A DNA stretch of 6,655 nt, taken from NCBI GenBank assembly GCA_023438785.1, contig JAEXQJ010000218.1, forward strand, positions 1-6,655, written 5' to 3'. The DNA is from Pseudomonadota bacterium. Lineage in GTDB: Bacteria > Myxococcota_A > Polyangia > Fen-1088. The notes beneath the pieces were generated by a model that was not told the origin of the DNA, made no database searches, and was given only the letters and a program-made list of their open reading frames with translations. Positions 1 through 5,608 of the stretch are shown in pieces (the stretch's first letter is position 1; every line of letters begins with the position of its first letter). Made by a program: the position numbers and the translations under genes.

Positions 1-383
1 GACTCAGCCAGCACGGGCGCGGCAGGTTCCACGGCGGTGGGCGCGGCGGCGACGGGCTGAGCCGGAGCCGGCTCGGTCGCCGCGGGAGCGGCCGGCACAT
101 CGGGAATCGTCTGCGGCTCGCCTTTCAGCCAAAGGACCAGGCCACCTGCCACGCACAGAAGAAACCCGCCGGCGCCGAAGAACACAGCGCGCCGGTGCGA
201 TTTTTTGTGGGCTTCGTGGTCGGCCAGATCATCGAATTTGTCCACCTCGACGTGATGGGCGCCCTGCTTGTCGCCCTCGTCGAAGAAACGCATCTCCGCG
301 GTGTTGAACCGACCGTCGGACGACGCCAAGGCCGAGGAGGGGACGGCACCCTGCACAGCGTGTTTGTCGGACTTACGGCTCAT
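1..383 (-). CDS. Single-pass membrane protein of unknown function, 3' end cut by window edge
   Basis: I do not recognise the family. Reading from the ATG at 381-383, 127 complete codons are open to the window edge. The product has a charged soluble N-terminus (about residues 1-65, beginning MSRKSDKH and rich in Asp, Glu, His and Lys), one hydrophobic segment at about 66-86 (AVFFGAGGFLLCVAGGLVLWL region) preceded by basic residues KKSHRR, then a Pro/Ala-rich stretch from about 90 on. Basic residues before the helix and no signal peptide suggest an inner-membrane protein with its N-terminus in the cytoplasm and its Pro/Ala-rich part in the periplasm, where such stretches often act as spacers to a C-terminal domain. 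That domain would lie outside the window. The start is supported by AAAGGAG at 387-393 (minus strand), though the 3 nt spacing to ATG is tight. The gene is divergent from rnhB. That it is a real gene is fairly sure; its function is unknown. Confidence 0.7.
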   Translation of the reverse strand, partial: MSRKSDKHAVQGAVPSSALASSDGRFNTAEMRFFDEGDKQGAHHVEVDKFDDLADHEAHKKSHRRAVFFGAGGFLLCVAGGLVLWLKGEPQTIPDVPAAPAATEPAPAQPVAAAPTAVEPAAPVLAE

Positions 384-472
384 GCGCTCCTTTGACATAG
401 CAGACGGTGCCTGGGGTGAATAGCTTGCTGGCGATGGACAAATGACTGCGGGGGACGCTAGTTCTGAACGCC
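384..472. promoter_or_regulatory. Divergent intergenic region with a weak candidate promoter for rnhB
   Basis: This 89 bp stretch separates two outward-facing genes and should hold promoters for both. On the plus strand a perfect TTGACA lies at 392-397. The best -10-like hexamer downstream is TGAATA at 417-422, with a long 19 bp spacer and poor match to TATAAT. The TTGACA overlaps by two bases the ribosome binding site (387-393) of the opposite gene. I see no good minus-strand promoter and no clear operator. The hexamers are seen directly; promoter activity is inferred and weak. Confidence 0.22.
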
Positions 473-1108
473 ATGCACGGTCTGGTTCTTGGAATCGACG
501 AAGCCGGTCGCGGCCCGGGCCTGGGGCCCATGGTGATGGCCGCCGTGGCACTGGACGAAGCCACGGCCCAGCACCTGGCCGACGCGGGCGTGCGCGATTC
601 CAAGGCGTTCGGATCGTCAGCGGCGGCCCGAAAACGCCGCGCGGAGCTCAAAGAGATCATCGAAAGACACGCCACCTTCTGTGGCCTGGAAGTGTGTGAC
701 GTGGAAACCATAGACGAATACGTAAATCGCGGCGCGCTCAACATTCTGGAGCGAGATCGGGCCGTACGCCTCATCGCACGTGCACCGACCTGCACCCGCA
801 TCGTCGCCGACGGTCGCACCTTGTTTGCCCCTCTGCGGTCACGCTATCCCCATCTGGAGAGCCACGATCGCGGCGAAAGTGTTCACGTGGCCGTGGCCGC
901 GGCCAGCGTGTGTGCCAAAGCACTGCGCGACGAGTTGTTCGCCCAAATCGCCCTGCGCTACGAGGCCGAATTCGGCCCGCTGCACGGCGGCGGCTACGTC
1001 AATCGACCCACCCTGGCGTTCGTGAGCGAACACGTGCGGCGCCACGGCTGTCTGCCGCCCGAGGCGCGTCGCTCGTGGCCGTGGCCCGGTCTCAGCGAGC
1101 CACGCTGA
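473..1108 (+). CDS. rnhB: Ribonuclease HII
   Basis: RNase HII is a cytosolic enzyme that cuts RNA in RNA-DNA hybrids and nicks DNA 5' of single misincorporated ribonucleotides, starting ribonucleotide excision repair. The 211-residue product is of normal family length. The N-terminal motif GIDEAGRGP gives metal ligands D9 and E10; DSK follows at 42-44; VADG supplies D113; and the motif ASVCAKALRD supplies D153. These are the four acidic active-site residues. Y175 in GGGYVNRPT matches the tyrosine that senses the RNA-DNA junction. This last motif and the C-terminal RRSWPW resemble archaeal/eukaryotic-type RNase H2 (GSGYPSDPxT, RRSW) more than the usual bacterial GYGT motif. The ATG at 473 places D9 at the family's usual distance from the N-terminus. 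The frame is closed upstream by TGA at 443, and no ATG lies between. There is no close Shine-Dalgarno sequence (GGGG at 451-454 is too far). The 3' end overlaps the convergent gene by 17 bp. Confidence 0.96.
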   Translation: MHGLVLGIDEAGRGPGLGPMVMAAVALDEATAQHLADAGVRDSKAFGSSAAARKRRAELKEIIERHATFCGLEVCDVETIDEYVNRGALNILERDRAVRLIARAPTCTRIVADGRTLFAPLRSRYPHLESHDRGESVHVAVAAASVCAKALRDELFAQIALRYEAEFGPLHGGGYVNRPTLAFVSEHVRRHGCLPPEARRSWPWPGLSEPR

Positions 1109-1118
1109 GCGTGGCCAC
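1081..1118. terminator. Hairpin over the convergent gene ends, possible bidirectional terminator
   Basis: A perfect 7 bp stem, CTCAGCG (1091-1097) with CGCTGAG (1103-1109), encloses a 5 nt loop. Outside it, GTGGCC (1081-1086) can pair with GGCCAC (1113-1118) across a 4x3 nt internal loop, giving a two-part hairpin of 38 nt. The rnhB stop codon (TGA, 1106-1108) lies in the right inner arm and the stop of the minus-strand gene (1092-1094) in the left inner arm. Neither side has a T-tract, so a classical intrinsic terminator is not supported. It may pause transcription or protect both mRNA 3' ends. The structure is seen in the sequence; the role is inferred. Confidence 0.4.
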
Positions 1119-2192
1119 CACGCCCTGGTGATCGGAGGCCGACAGCCCACCCGGCGTGCGCGCCGTCAAGCCCACGCGCGTGGCCGACAGCGCCGTCACG
1201 TGGCCCCGGTAAAGGACGAGATCGATGCGCTCGCTGGGCGCGGGCGCCGTGCTCAGATCGCTGCAGCAGGTGGGTCCCGCGTCCGTGGGATTGGTCTTGC
1301 TCCAGGCGTCGGTGAAGACCTTGGTCAGCCTGGCGTAGCTCTTGGTGGTGGTGCCGGCCGCGTCGCTATTGAAGTCGCCCGCCGCCACCACGGGCCCGCT
1401 GATGTCGGCCAGCGCCTGCAGCAGGTCTCCCGCCTGCGCCTCTTGGAAGACCGTGGCCAGGCCGCCCACCTCCAGGTGGGTGTTCACGAAGGTGAACGGA
1501 GTACCGGCGGCGTTCACGTCGATGGCGGCGTAGCCGCGTTTGAGCTTCACGGGAATCCCGCCCAAGCCCCCCACGGGCAACGCGATCAGGGTCGGAAAAT
1601 CGGCCGCGCGCGGGTTGCTGACCGTCAAGCCCGGGCGCACGAAGATGGCGTCGCGATCGGTGAGCCGCAGATCGAACGTGCCACCCAGCGCATCTTCGCC
1701 CGGCATCTCCGTGTCGGTGTGCGTGACCACCACCGCGGGCTCGCCGTAGTCCAGACCGCGCGCCGTCAGCTCGGCCTGCAAGATGGCCAGCATGTCGCCC
1801 GCGGGGGCCACTGTGTCCGCGTCGACCGCCGACCCGCTGGCGGCGAAGTTGCTGGGCACCTGCATGCGAAGAAGCTCCAGCTCCTGCACGGCCAGCACGT
1901 CCGGCAGCTCGGCCGCCACCTCGTCGGCGATCAACTTCGCGCGGCCGGCAAAGTCGGCGGCCTGCACCGCCTGCCACAAGGCACCCACGCGGGCGGGAAT
2001 TTCGGCCACGCTGGCGGCGGCCAGGAGGTCGTCGAACTCAGCCCCCAGGAACACGTTGCGGGTCATCACCTTGACGGGCGTGCCCGCGCCGTCGCCGGGC
2101 GAGGTCCCGCCGTCGTCGCCGCATCCCGGCCCGAAGGCCAGGGCGGCCGAGAGCCATACGCACCAGCGCACGCGCCGCCGGGGGACAACCAT
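1092..2192 (-). CDS. Exported lipoprotein of the endonuclease/exonuclease/phosphatase (EEP) superfamily
   Basis: EEP proteins are metal-dependent phosphoesterases such as nucleases, sphingomyelinases and inositol phosphatases. Numbered from the ATG at 2190-2192 (366 aa), the core motifs are all present: TRNVF (N46), AVQELE (E104), TDRDA (D181), FVNTHLEVG (H239), AGDFNS (D273, N275), ERIDLVL (D324) and SASDHQG (D354, H355). The enzyme should be active. A GPTCC-SDLS segment just before ERIDLVL looks like a conserved trait of one secreted EEP subgroup. The N-terminus reads basic PRRRVR, then a hydrophobic VWLSAALAF, then GPGC with Cys24 as a likely lipidated residue, followed by GDDGG; the lipobox is imperfect. 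This start gives a normal-length signal peptide. Upstream in-frame alternatives are ATG at 2207 and 2216 and GTG at 2228; none has a clear ribosome binding site. The substrate cannot be told from sequence. It is divergent from the DUF3332 gene and convergent with rnhB. Confidence 0.9.
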   Translation of the reverse strand: MVVPRRRVRWCVWLSAALAFGPGCGDDGGTSPGDGAGTPVKVMTRNVFLGAEFDDLLAAASVAEIPARVGALWQAVQAADFAGRAKLIADEVAAELPDVLAVQELELLRMQVPSNFAASGSAVDADTVAPAGDMLAILQAELTARGLDYGEPAVVVTHTDTEMPGEDALGGTFDLRLTDRDAIFVRPGLTVSNPRAADFPTLIALPVGGLGGIPVKLKRGYAAIDVNAAGTPFTFVNTHLEVGGLATVFQEAQAGDLLQALADISGPVVAAGDFNSDAAGTTTKSYARLTKVFTDAWSKTNPTDAGPTCCSDLSTAPAPSERIDLVLYRGHVTALSATRVGLTARTPGGLSASDHQGVVATLSVAR

Positions 2193-2223
2193 GGGCCTAG
2201 ATTGCATCACATTCATGACACGT

Positions 2224-2235
2224 GCCACGCGTGGC
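2224..2235. promoter_or_regulatory. 12 bp perfect palindrome between divergent lipoprotein genes
   Basis: GCCACGCGTGGC is self-complementary over its full length, and the hexamer CACGTG (2219-2224) abuts it. The site lies between the ATG start of the minus-strand EEP gene (2192) and the ribosome binding site of the plus-strand DUF3332 gene (2244-2250), a place where one dimeric repressor could affect both. If the EEP gene instead starts at GTG 2228, the palindrome covers that start codon. I found no convincing -35/-10 pair for either gene in 2193-2243. The palindrome is seen; an operator role is inferred. Confidence 0.3.
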
Positions 2236-2243
2236 TCTCATCG

Positions 2244-2250
2244 AAGGAGA
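2244..2250 (+). promoter_or_regulatory. Ribosome binding site of the DUF3332-like lipoprotein gene
   Basis: AAGGAGA sits with GGAG at 2246-2249 and 7 nt before the ATG at 2257. It is the best Shine-Dalgarno match in the window. It decides the start: the same frame is open upstream to 1783, but the upstream part only shadows the opposite-strand EEP gene. Confidence 0.85.
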
Positions 2251-2256
2251 TACCCA

Positions 2257-2727
2257 ATGAAACGCTCACACATGACCCTGCCTGCCCTCGCCCTGTGCGC
2301 CTCGCTTCTCGCGGGCTGCTATGGCCAGTACGCCGCAACCCGTCGGGTCTACAACTGGAACGGCGGGGTGAGCAGCAACAAGTTCGTCCGCTCGCTCATC
2401 ATGTTCGGCCTGATCGTCATTCCGGTGTACGAGCTGTGCCTGCTCGGCGACTGGATCATCTTCAATCCCATCGAGTTCTACACGAACGCCAACCCCATGG
2501 CCATGAACGAGGACGGCTCGGTGGAGACGCGCATCGCCAATCACGTGTATCGCGTACGCCGCACCATCGACAACAAATACGAGGTCGAGCAGGACGGCCG
2601 CGTGGCCTACCGCTACTACCAGTCGGGCGACAACCTGGTCATCGAGGATCCGCAGGGCCACGTGCGGCGGGTGCTCAGCCGGGAAGAGCAGCGGGCCATG
2701 CACCCCGCCAGTGCGGGCGTACTGTAG
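2257..2727 (+). CDS. DUF3332-like small lipoprotein
   Basis: The 156-residue product starts with a textbook lipoprotein signal peptide: MKR, a hydrophobic core, and lipobox LLAGC with Cys21 as lipidation site. The mature part opens with an AATRRVYNWN-type segment (about 26-35), then a long hydrophobic stretch at about 43-69 (FVRSLIMFGLIVIPVYELCL and on to WIIF), then FNPIEFYT and NANPM. This order (lipobox, ATR..YNWN, hydrophobic segment with PVY, IFN.IEFWT-like motif) is what I know of DUF3332 (PF11810), a family of unknown function. The C-terminal half is soluble and charged and reads like a small beta domain (DNKYEVEQDGR, YYQSGDNLVIEDPQG). Tyr22 after the lipidated Cys does not signal inner-membrane retention, so an outer-membrane location is plausible. 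It may be first in a unit with the M16 peptidase 55 bp downstream. The lipoprotein call is sure; the family call is from memory of motifs. Confidence 0.88.
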   Translation: MKRSHMTLPALALCASLLAGCYGQYAATRRVYNWNGGVSSNKFVRSLIMFGLIVIPVYELCLLGDWIIFNPIEFYTNANPMAMNEDGSVETRIANHVYRVRRTIDNKYEVEQDGRVAYRYYQSGDNLVIEDPQGHVRRVLSREEQRAMHPASAGVL

Positions 2728-2733
2728 TCAGCA

Positions 2734-2756
2734 GCCAGGTATGGGTTGCCCCTGGC
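2734..2756 (+). other. Short hairpin between lipoprotein and peptidase genes
   Basis: GCCAGG (2734-2739) can pair with CCTGGC (2751-2756) around an 11 nt loop. No T-tract follows, so it is not a standard intrinsic terminator. It lies 7 bp after the DUF3332 stop and 27 bp before the chosen peptidase start, where it could slow transcription or shape the mRNA between the two genes. A 6 bp stem in GC-rich DNA can arise by chance. Confidence 0.2.
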
Positions 2757-2782
2757 CTCGGCGCAGAGAACAATCCACATCC

Positions 2783-5566
2783 ATGATTTCTTGTAGGGTT
2801 GCGCTCATGACGGTCCTCACGACGATCTCGCTCTCCGCTGCCGCACCGGATTCCAGCGCCGCGGCTCCACCCTCTGGCAACGGCGGCACGGCCGCCCCCA
2901 CCCCGGTGACCAGCGTGGAGGGGATCACCGAGTACCGCCTGCCCAACGGCCTGCGCGTCCTGCTCTTCCCCGATCCCACCAAGCCCACCGTGCTGGTGAA
3001 CGTCACCTACCTCGTGGGCTCGCGCTACGAGGGCTATGGCGAGACGGGCATGGCGCACCTGCTCGAGCACATGCTCTTCAAGGGCACACCCACGCGGCCC
3101 GACATCTGGAAGGAACTGCAATCCAAGGGCGCCAACTTCAACGGCAGCACGTGGTGGGATCGCACCAACTACTTCGAGGAATTGCCCGCCTCACCCGAGG
3201 CGCTGGACTTCGCGCTGGCCTTGGAAGCGGACCGCATGGTCAACAGCAAGATCGCCGCCGACGATCTGGCCAAAGAGTTCTCGGTGGTGCGCAACGAGTT
3301 CGAGATGGGCGAGAACCAGCCGCAATCCGTGCTGGAGGACAAGATGATGTCCGTCGCCTACCAATGGCACAACTACGGCAAGTCCACCATCGGCTCGCGC
3401 AGCGACATCGAGCGCGTCCCCGTGGAGAACCTGCGCGGCTTCTACAAAAGGTACTATCAGCCCGACAACGCCGTGCTGATCGTGGCCGGGCAGTTCGATG
3501 CCAAGCAGGCCCTGAGCCTGGTGACCAAGTATTTCGGCGTGATCCCCAGGCCGGCGCGCAAGCTGCAGCCCACCTGGACCGTGGAGCCGGTGCAGGACGG
3601 CGAGCGCCAGGTCACCTTGCGCCGAGCCGGCGACGTGACCGTGGTGTCGCTCATCTATCACGGCGTGGCCGGCGCGGACCCCGACCGCATGGCCGAGGAC
3701 GCCATCGCCGACATCCTGACCAACAAGCCCTCGGGCCGTCTGTACAAGGCGCTGGTGGACAAGGGCCTGGCCAGCGAGGTCTCGGGCGTGGTCTATCCCA
3801 TGGCCGAGCCCGGCGTCATCAACCTCACGGCCAAGGTGCGGCCGGGTGGCTCGCCGGAAAAAGTCCGCGACGTCATGTTGTCCGTCGTCGAGGGCATGGG
3901 CCACAAGCCCGTGACCAGCGACGAGTTGGAGCGCTGGCGCGCCGGGTGGATGAAAGACTTCGATCTCGTTCTCACGGAGACCGCGCGCACCGGCGTGGTG
4001 CTGTCCGAGTACGCGGCCATGGGCGACTGGCGCCTGCTGTTCTTGAGCCGCGATCGCGTGAAGAAGGTCAGCACGACGGATGTGGATCGCGTGGCCAAGG
4101 CCTATCTCAAGCCCAGCAACCGCACCCTGGGCATGTTCCTGCCCACCAAGGCTCCCGATCGCGCGCCGCTGGCCACCACGCCCGACGTGACCGCCATGAT
4201 GAAGGACTACAAGGGCGAGGCGGCCGTGGCCGAGGGCGAGGCCTTCGAGGCGACCATCGACAACGTGGAGAGGCGCACCACGCGCGGCACCTTGCCCGAC
4301 GGCCTGAGGCTGGCGCTGCTGCCCAAGAAGACCAAGGGCGGCGTGGTTCGGCTGGTGCTCACGCTCCGCTTTGGCAGCGAGGCGGACCTGCGCGGCAAGA
4401 CCGAGGTGGCGGCCCTGCTGCCCGACATGCTCATGCGCGGCACCAAGAAGCACACCTTCCAGCAGCTCCGTGATCGGCTGGACCAGCTCCGCGCCGAGGT
4501 GGCCATGGGCGGCAGTCGCTTCTCGCCGGGTACGGCCAACGTGGCCCAGGTGCGTGTCAAGACGACGCGCGAAAACCTGCCCGCCGTGCTGGACCTGGTG
4601 ACGGAAATTCTGCGCGAGCCGGCCTTCCCCAAAGCCGAGCTGGAATCGCTGCGCAAGGAGATGCTCTCGCACCTGGAGGAGCAGCTCCAGGATCCGCAGG
4701 CCAACGGCCAACTGGCCCTGCTGCAGCAGCTCTTCCCCTACCCGCCCGAGGACGTGCGCTACATCCCCAGCATTCAGGAGACCATCGCGCGGCTGCGCAA
4801 GATTCAGGTCGGTGAGCTTTCCCGCATGCACAAGGAGCTGTGGGGCGCGGGCGCGGCGCAACTCGCGGTGGTGGGCGACTTCGACGCCGAGGCCATCAAG
4901 GCCCAACTTGGCAAGGACCTGGGCGCGTGGAAGTCCAGCCAGCCCTACCAGCGCATCGCCCTGCCCTACAAGCCGAACCTGCGCGAGGACCGGCTCATCG
5001 ACACGCCCGACAAAGAAATGTCGTTCGTCATGACCGGCGAAACCCTGGAAGTGCGCGACGACGATCCGGCCTACCCGGCGCTGCTCATGCTCAACTACAT
5101 GCTCGGCGGCAGCCCCAGCTCGCGGCTCTTCGATCGCCTGCGCCAAAAAGAGGGGCTCTCCTACGGCGCCGGCTCGGCCATCTACGCCCACCCCATCGAT
5201 CGGAGCGGCCGCTTCATGGCCTGGGCCATCTGTGCCCCGCAGAACGTCGACAAGGGCCTGGCCGCCATGCTCGACGAGGTGAAGAGGGTGGTCAAGGACG
5301 GCTTCACCGACCAAGAGCTGAGCGAGGCCAAGAAGAGCTACGCCAAGAACTGGCAGGCGCGTCTCGCCGACGACGACTTCGTGGCCGGCGAGCTGGCCCA
5401 AGAGCTCTTCCTCGATCGCACCATGGAGTACTGGCGCAAGGTCAACGACAAGATCCAGCACCTGACCACGGCCGAAATCAAAGACGCCGCTCAGCGCTTC
5501 ATCAAGGTCGACGAGCTGGCCAAGGTGCGGGCCGGGGATCAGAAGAAGAATCAGCCAACCCGGTGA
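2783..5566 (+). CDS. Exported two-unit M16 (insulinase/pitrilysin-family) zinc metallopeptidase
   Basis: M16 enzymes are clam-shaped zinc proteases that degrade short or unfolded peptides. With the ATG at 2783 the product has 927 residues, typical of the duplicated form. Residues 1-21 form a likely signal peptide (MISCRVALMTV..., cleavage near SAAA), pointing to the periplasm. Unit 1 begins at EYRLPNGLRV (50-59) and carries the zinc motif HLLEH (H92, E95, H96) with E172 in VVRNEF as third ligand. Its M16C-type half follows at about 220-420. Unit 2 begins near residue 505 (TLPDGLRLALL) and has ALLPD (544-548) where HLLEH should be, so it is non-catalytic. Its last half holds the conserved RLRQKEGLSYG (785-795). 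A catalytic and a degenerate half within one chain is normal for this family. The start is uncertain: GTG 2711 (overlapping the previous gene), ATG 2741 and ATG 2807 are in frame, the last with AGGG at 2795-2798. I chose 2783 because it yields a compact signal peptide. Confidence 0.95.
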   Translation: MISCRVALMTVLTTISLSAAAPDSSAAAPPSGNGGTAAPTPVTSVEGITEYRLPNGLRVLLFPDPTKPTVLVNVTYLVGSRYEGYGETGMAHLLEHMLFKGTPTRPDIWKELQSKGANFNGSTWWDRTNYFEELPASPEALDFALALEADRMVNSKIAADDLAKEFSVVRNEFEMGENQPQSVLEDKMMSVAYQWHNYGKSTIGSRSDIERVPVENLRGFYKRYYQPDNAVLIVAGQFDAKQALSLVTKYFGVIPRPARKLQPTWTVEPVQDGERQVTLRRAGDVTVVSLIYHGVAGADPDRMAEDAIADILTNKPSGRLYKALVDKGLASEVSGVVYPMAEPGVINLTAKVRPGGSPEKVRDVMLSVVEGMGHKPVTSDELERWRAGWMKDFDLVLTETARTGVVLSEYAAMGDWRLLFLSRDRVKKVSTTDVDRVAKAYLKPSNRTLGMFLPTKAPDRAPLATTPDVTAMMKDYKGEAAVAEGEAFEATIDNVERRTTRGTLPDGLRLALLPKKTKGGVVRLVLTLRFGSEADLRGKTEVAALLPDMLMRGTKKHTFQQLRDRLDQLRAEVAMGGSRFSPGTANVAQVRVKTTRENLPAVLDLVTEILREPAFPKAELESLRKEMLSHLEEQLQDPQANGQLALLQQLFPYPPEDVRYIPSIQETIARLRKIQVGELSRMHKELWGAGAAQLAVVGDFDAEAIKAQLGKDLGAWKSSQPYQRIALPYKPNLREDRLIDTPDKEMSFVMTGETLEVRDDDPAYPALLMLNYMLGGSPSSRLFDRLRQKEGLSYGAGSAIYAHPIDRSGRFMAWAICAPQNVDKGLAAMLDEVKRVVKDGFTDQELSEAKKSYAKNWQARLADDDFVAGELAQELFLDRTMEYWRKVNDKIQHLTTAEIKDAAQRFIKVDELAKVRAGDQKKNQPTR

Positions 5567-5598
5567 CACTCTCGCGGGCCGGCGGTGTTCCTTTGGCC

Positions 5599-5602
5599 AG
5601 GA
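5599..5602 (+). promoter_or_regulatory. Ribosome binding site of the DUF116-type gene
   Basis: AGGA ends 6 nt before the ATG at 5609, within the 42 bp gap after the peptidase stop. It supports 5609 as the start. No terminator with a T-tract is visible in the gap, so read-through from the peptidase gene is likely. Confidence 0.6.
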
Positions 5603-5608
5603 CCCGCC

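Noticed and set aside
373..819. A 148-codon minus-strand frame overlapping rnhB
   Set aside because: It is antisense to the conserved rnhB active-site region and Arg/Ser/Pro-rich, with no motif. The real minus-strand gene starts at 383 in another frame with its own ribosome binding site.
1465..1480. A near-perfect inverted repeat, CCCACCT-CC-AGGTGGG
   Set aside because: It encodes the conserved His-Leu-Glu-Val-Gly of the EEP active site and has only a 2 nt loop. The codons explain it.
1783..2256. An upstream extension of the DUF3332 gene to 1783
   Set aside because: The extra 158 codons lie antisense to the EEP gene and read as Ser/Ala-rich shadow. A strong ribosome binding site and lipoprotein signal peptide fix the start at 2257.
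1128..2786. A 552-codon open frame on the plus strand over the EEP gene and beyond
   Set aside because: It is the shadow of the EEP gene, which has complete catalytic motifs. The translation is low-complexity Arg/Gly/His-rich, and the frame then crosses the DUF3332 gene out of frame.
5567..5608. A terminator after the peptidase gene
   Set aside because: Only weak pairing (ACAC with GTGT across a long loop) and no T-tract are present.
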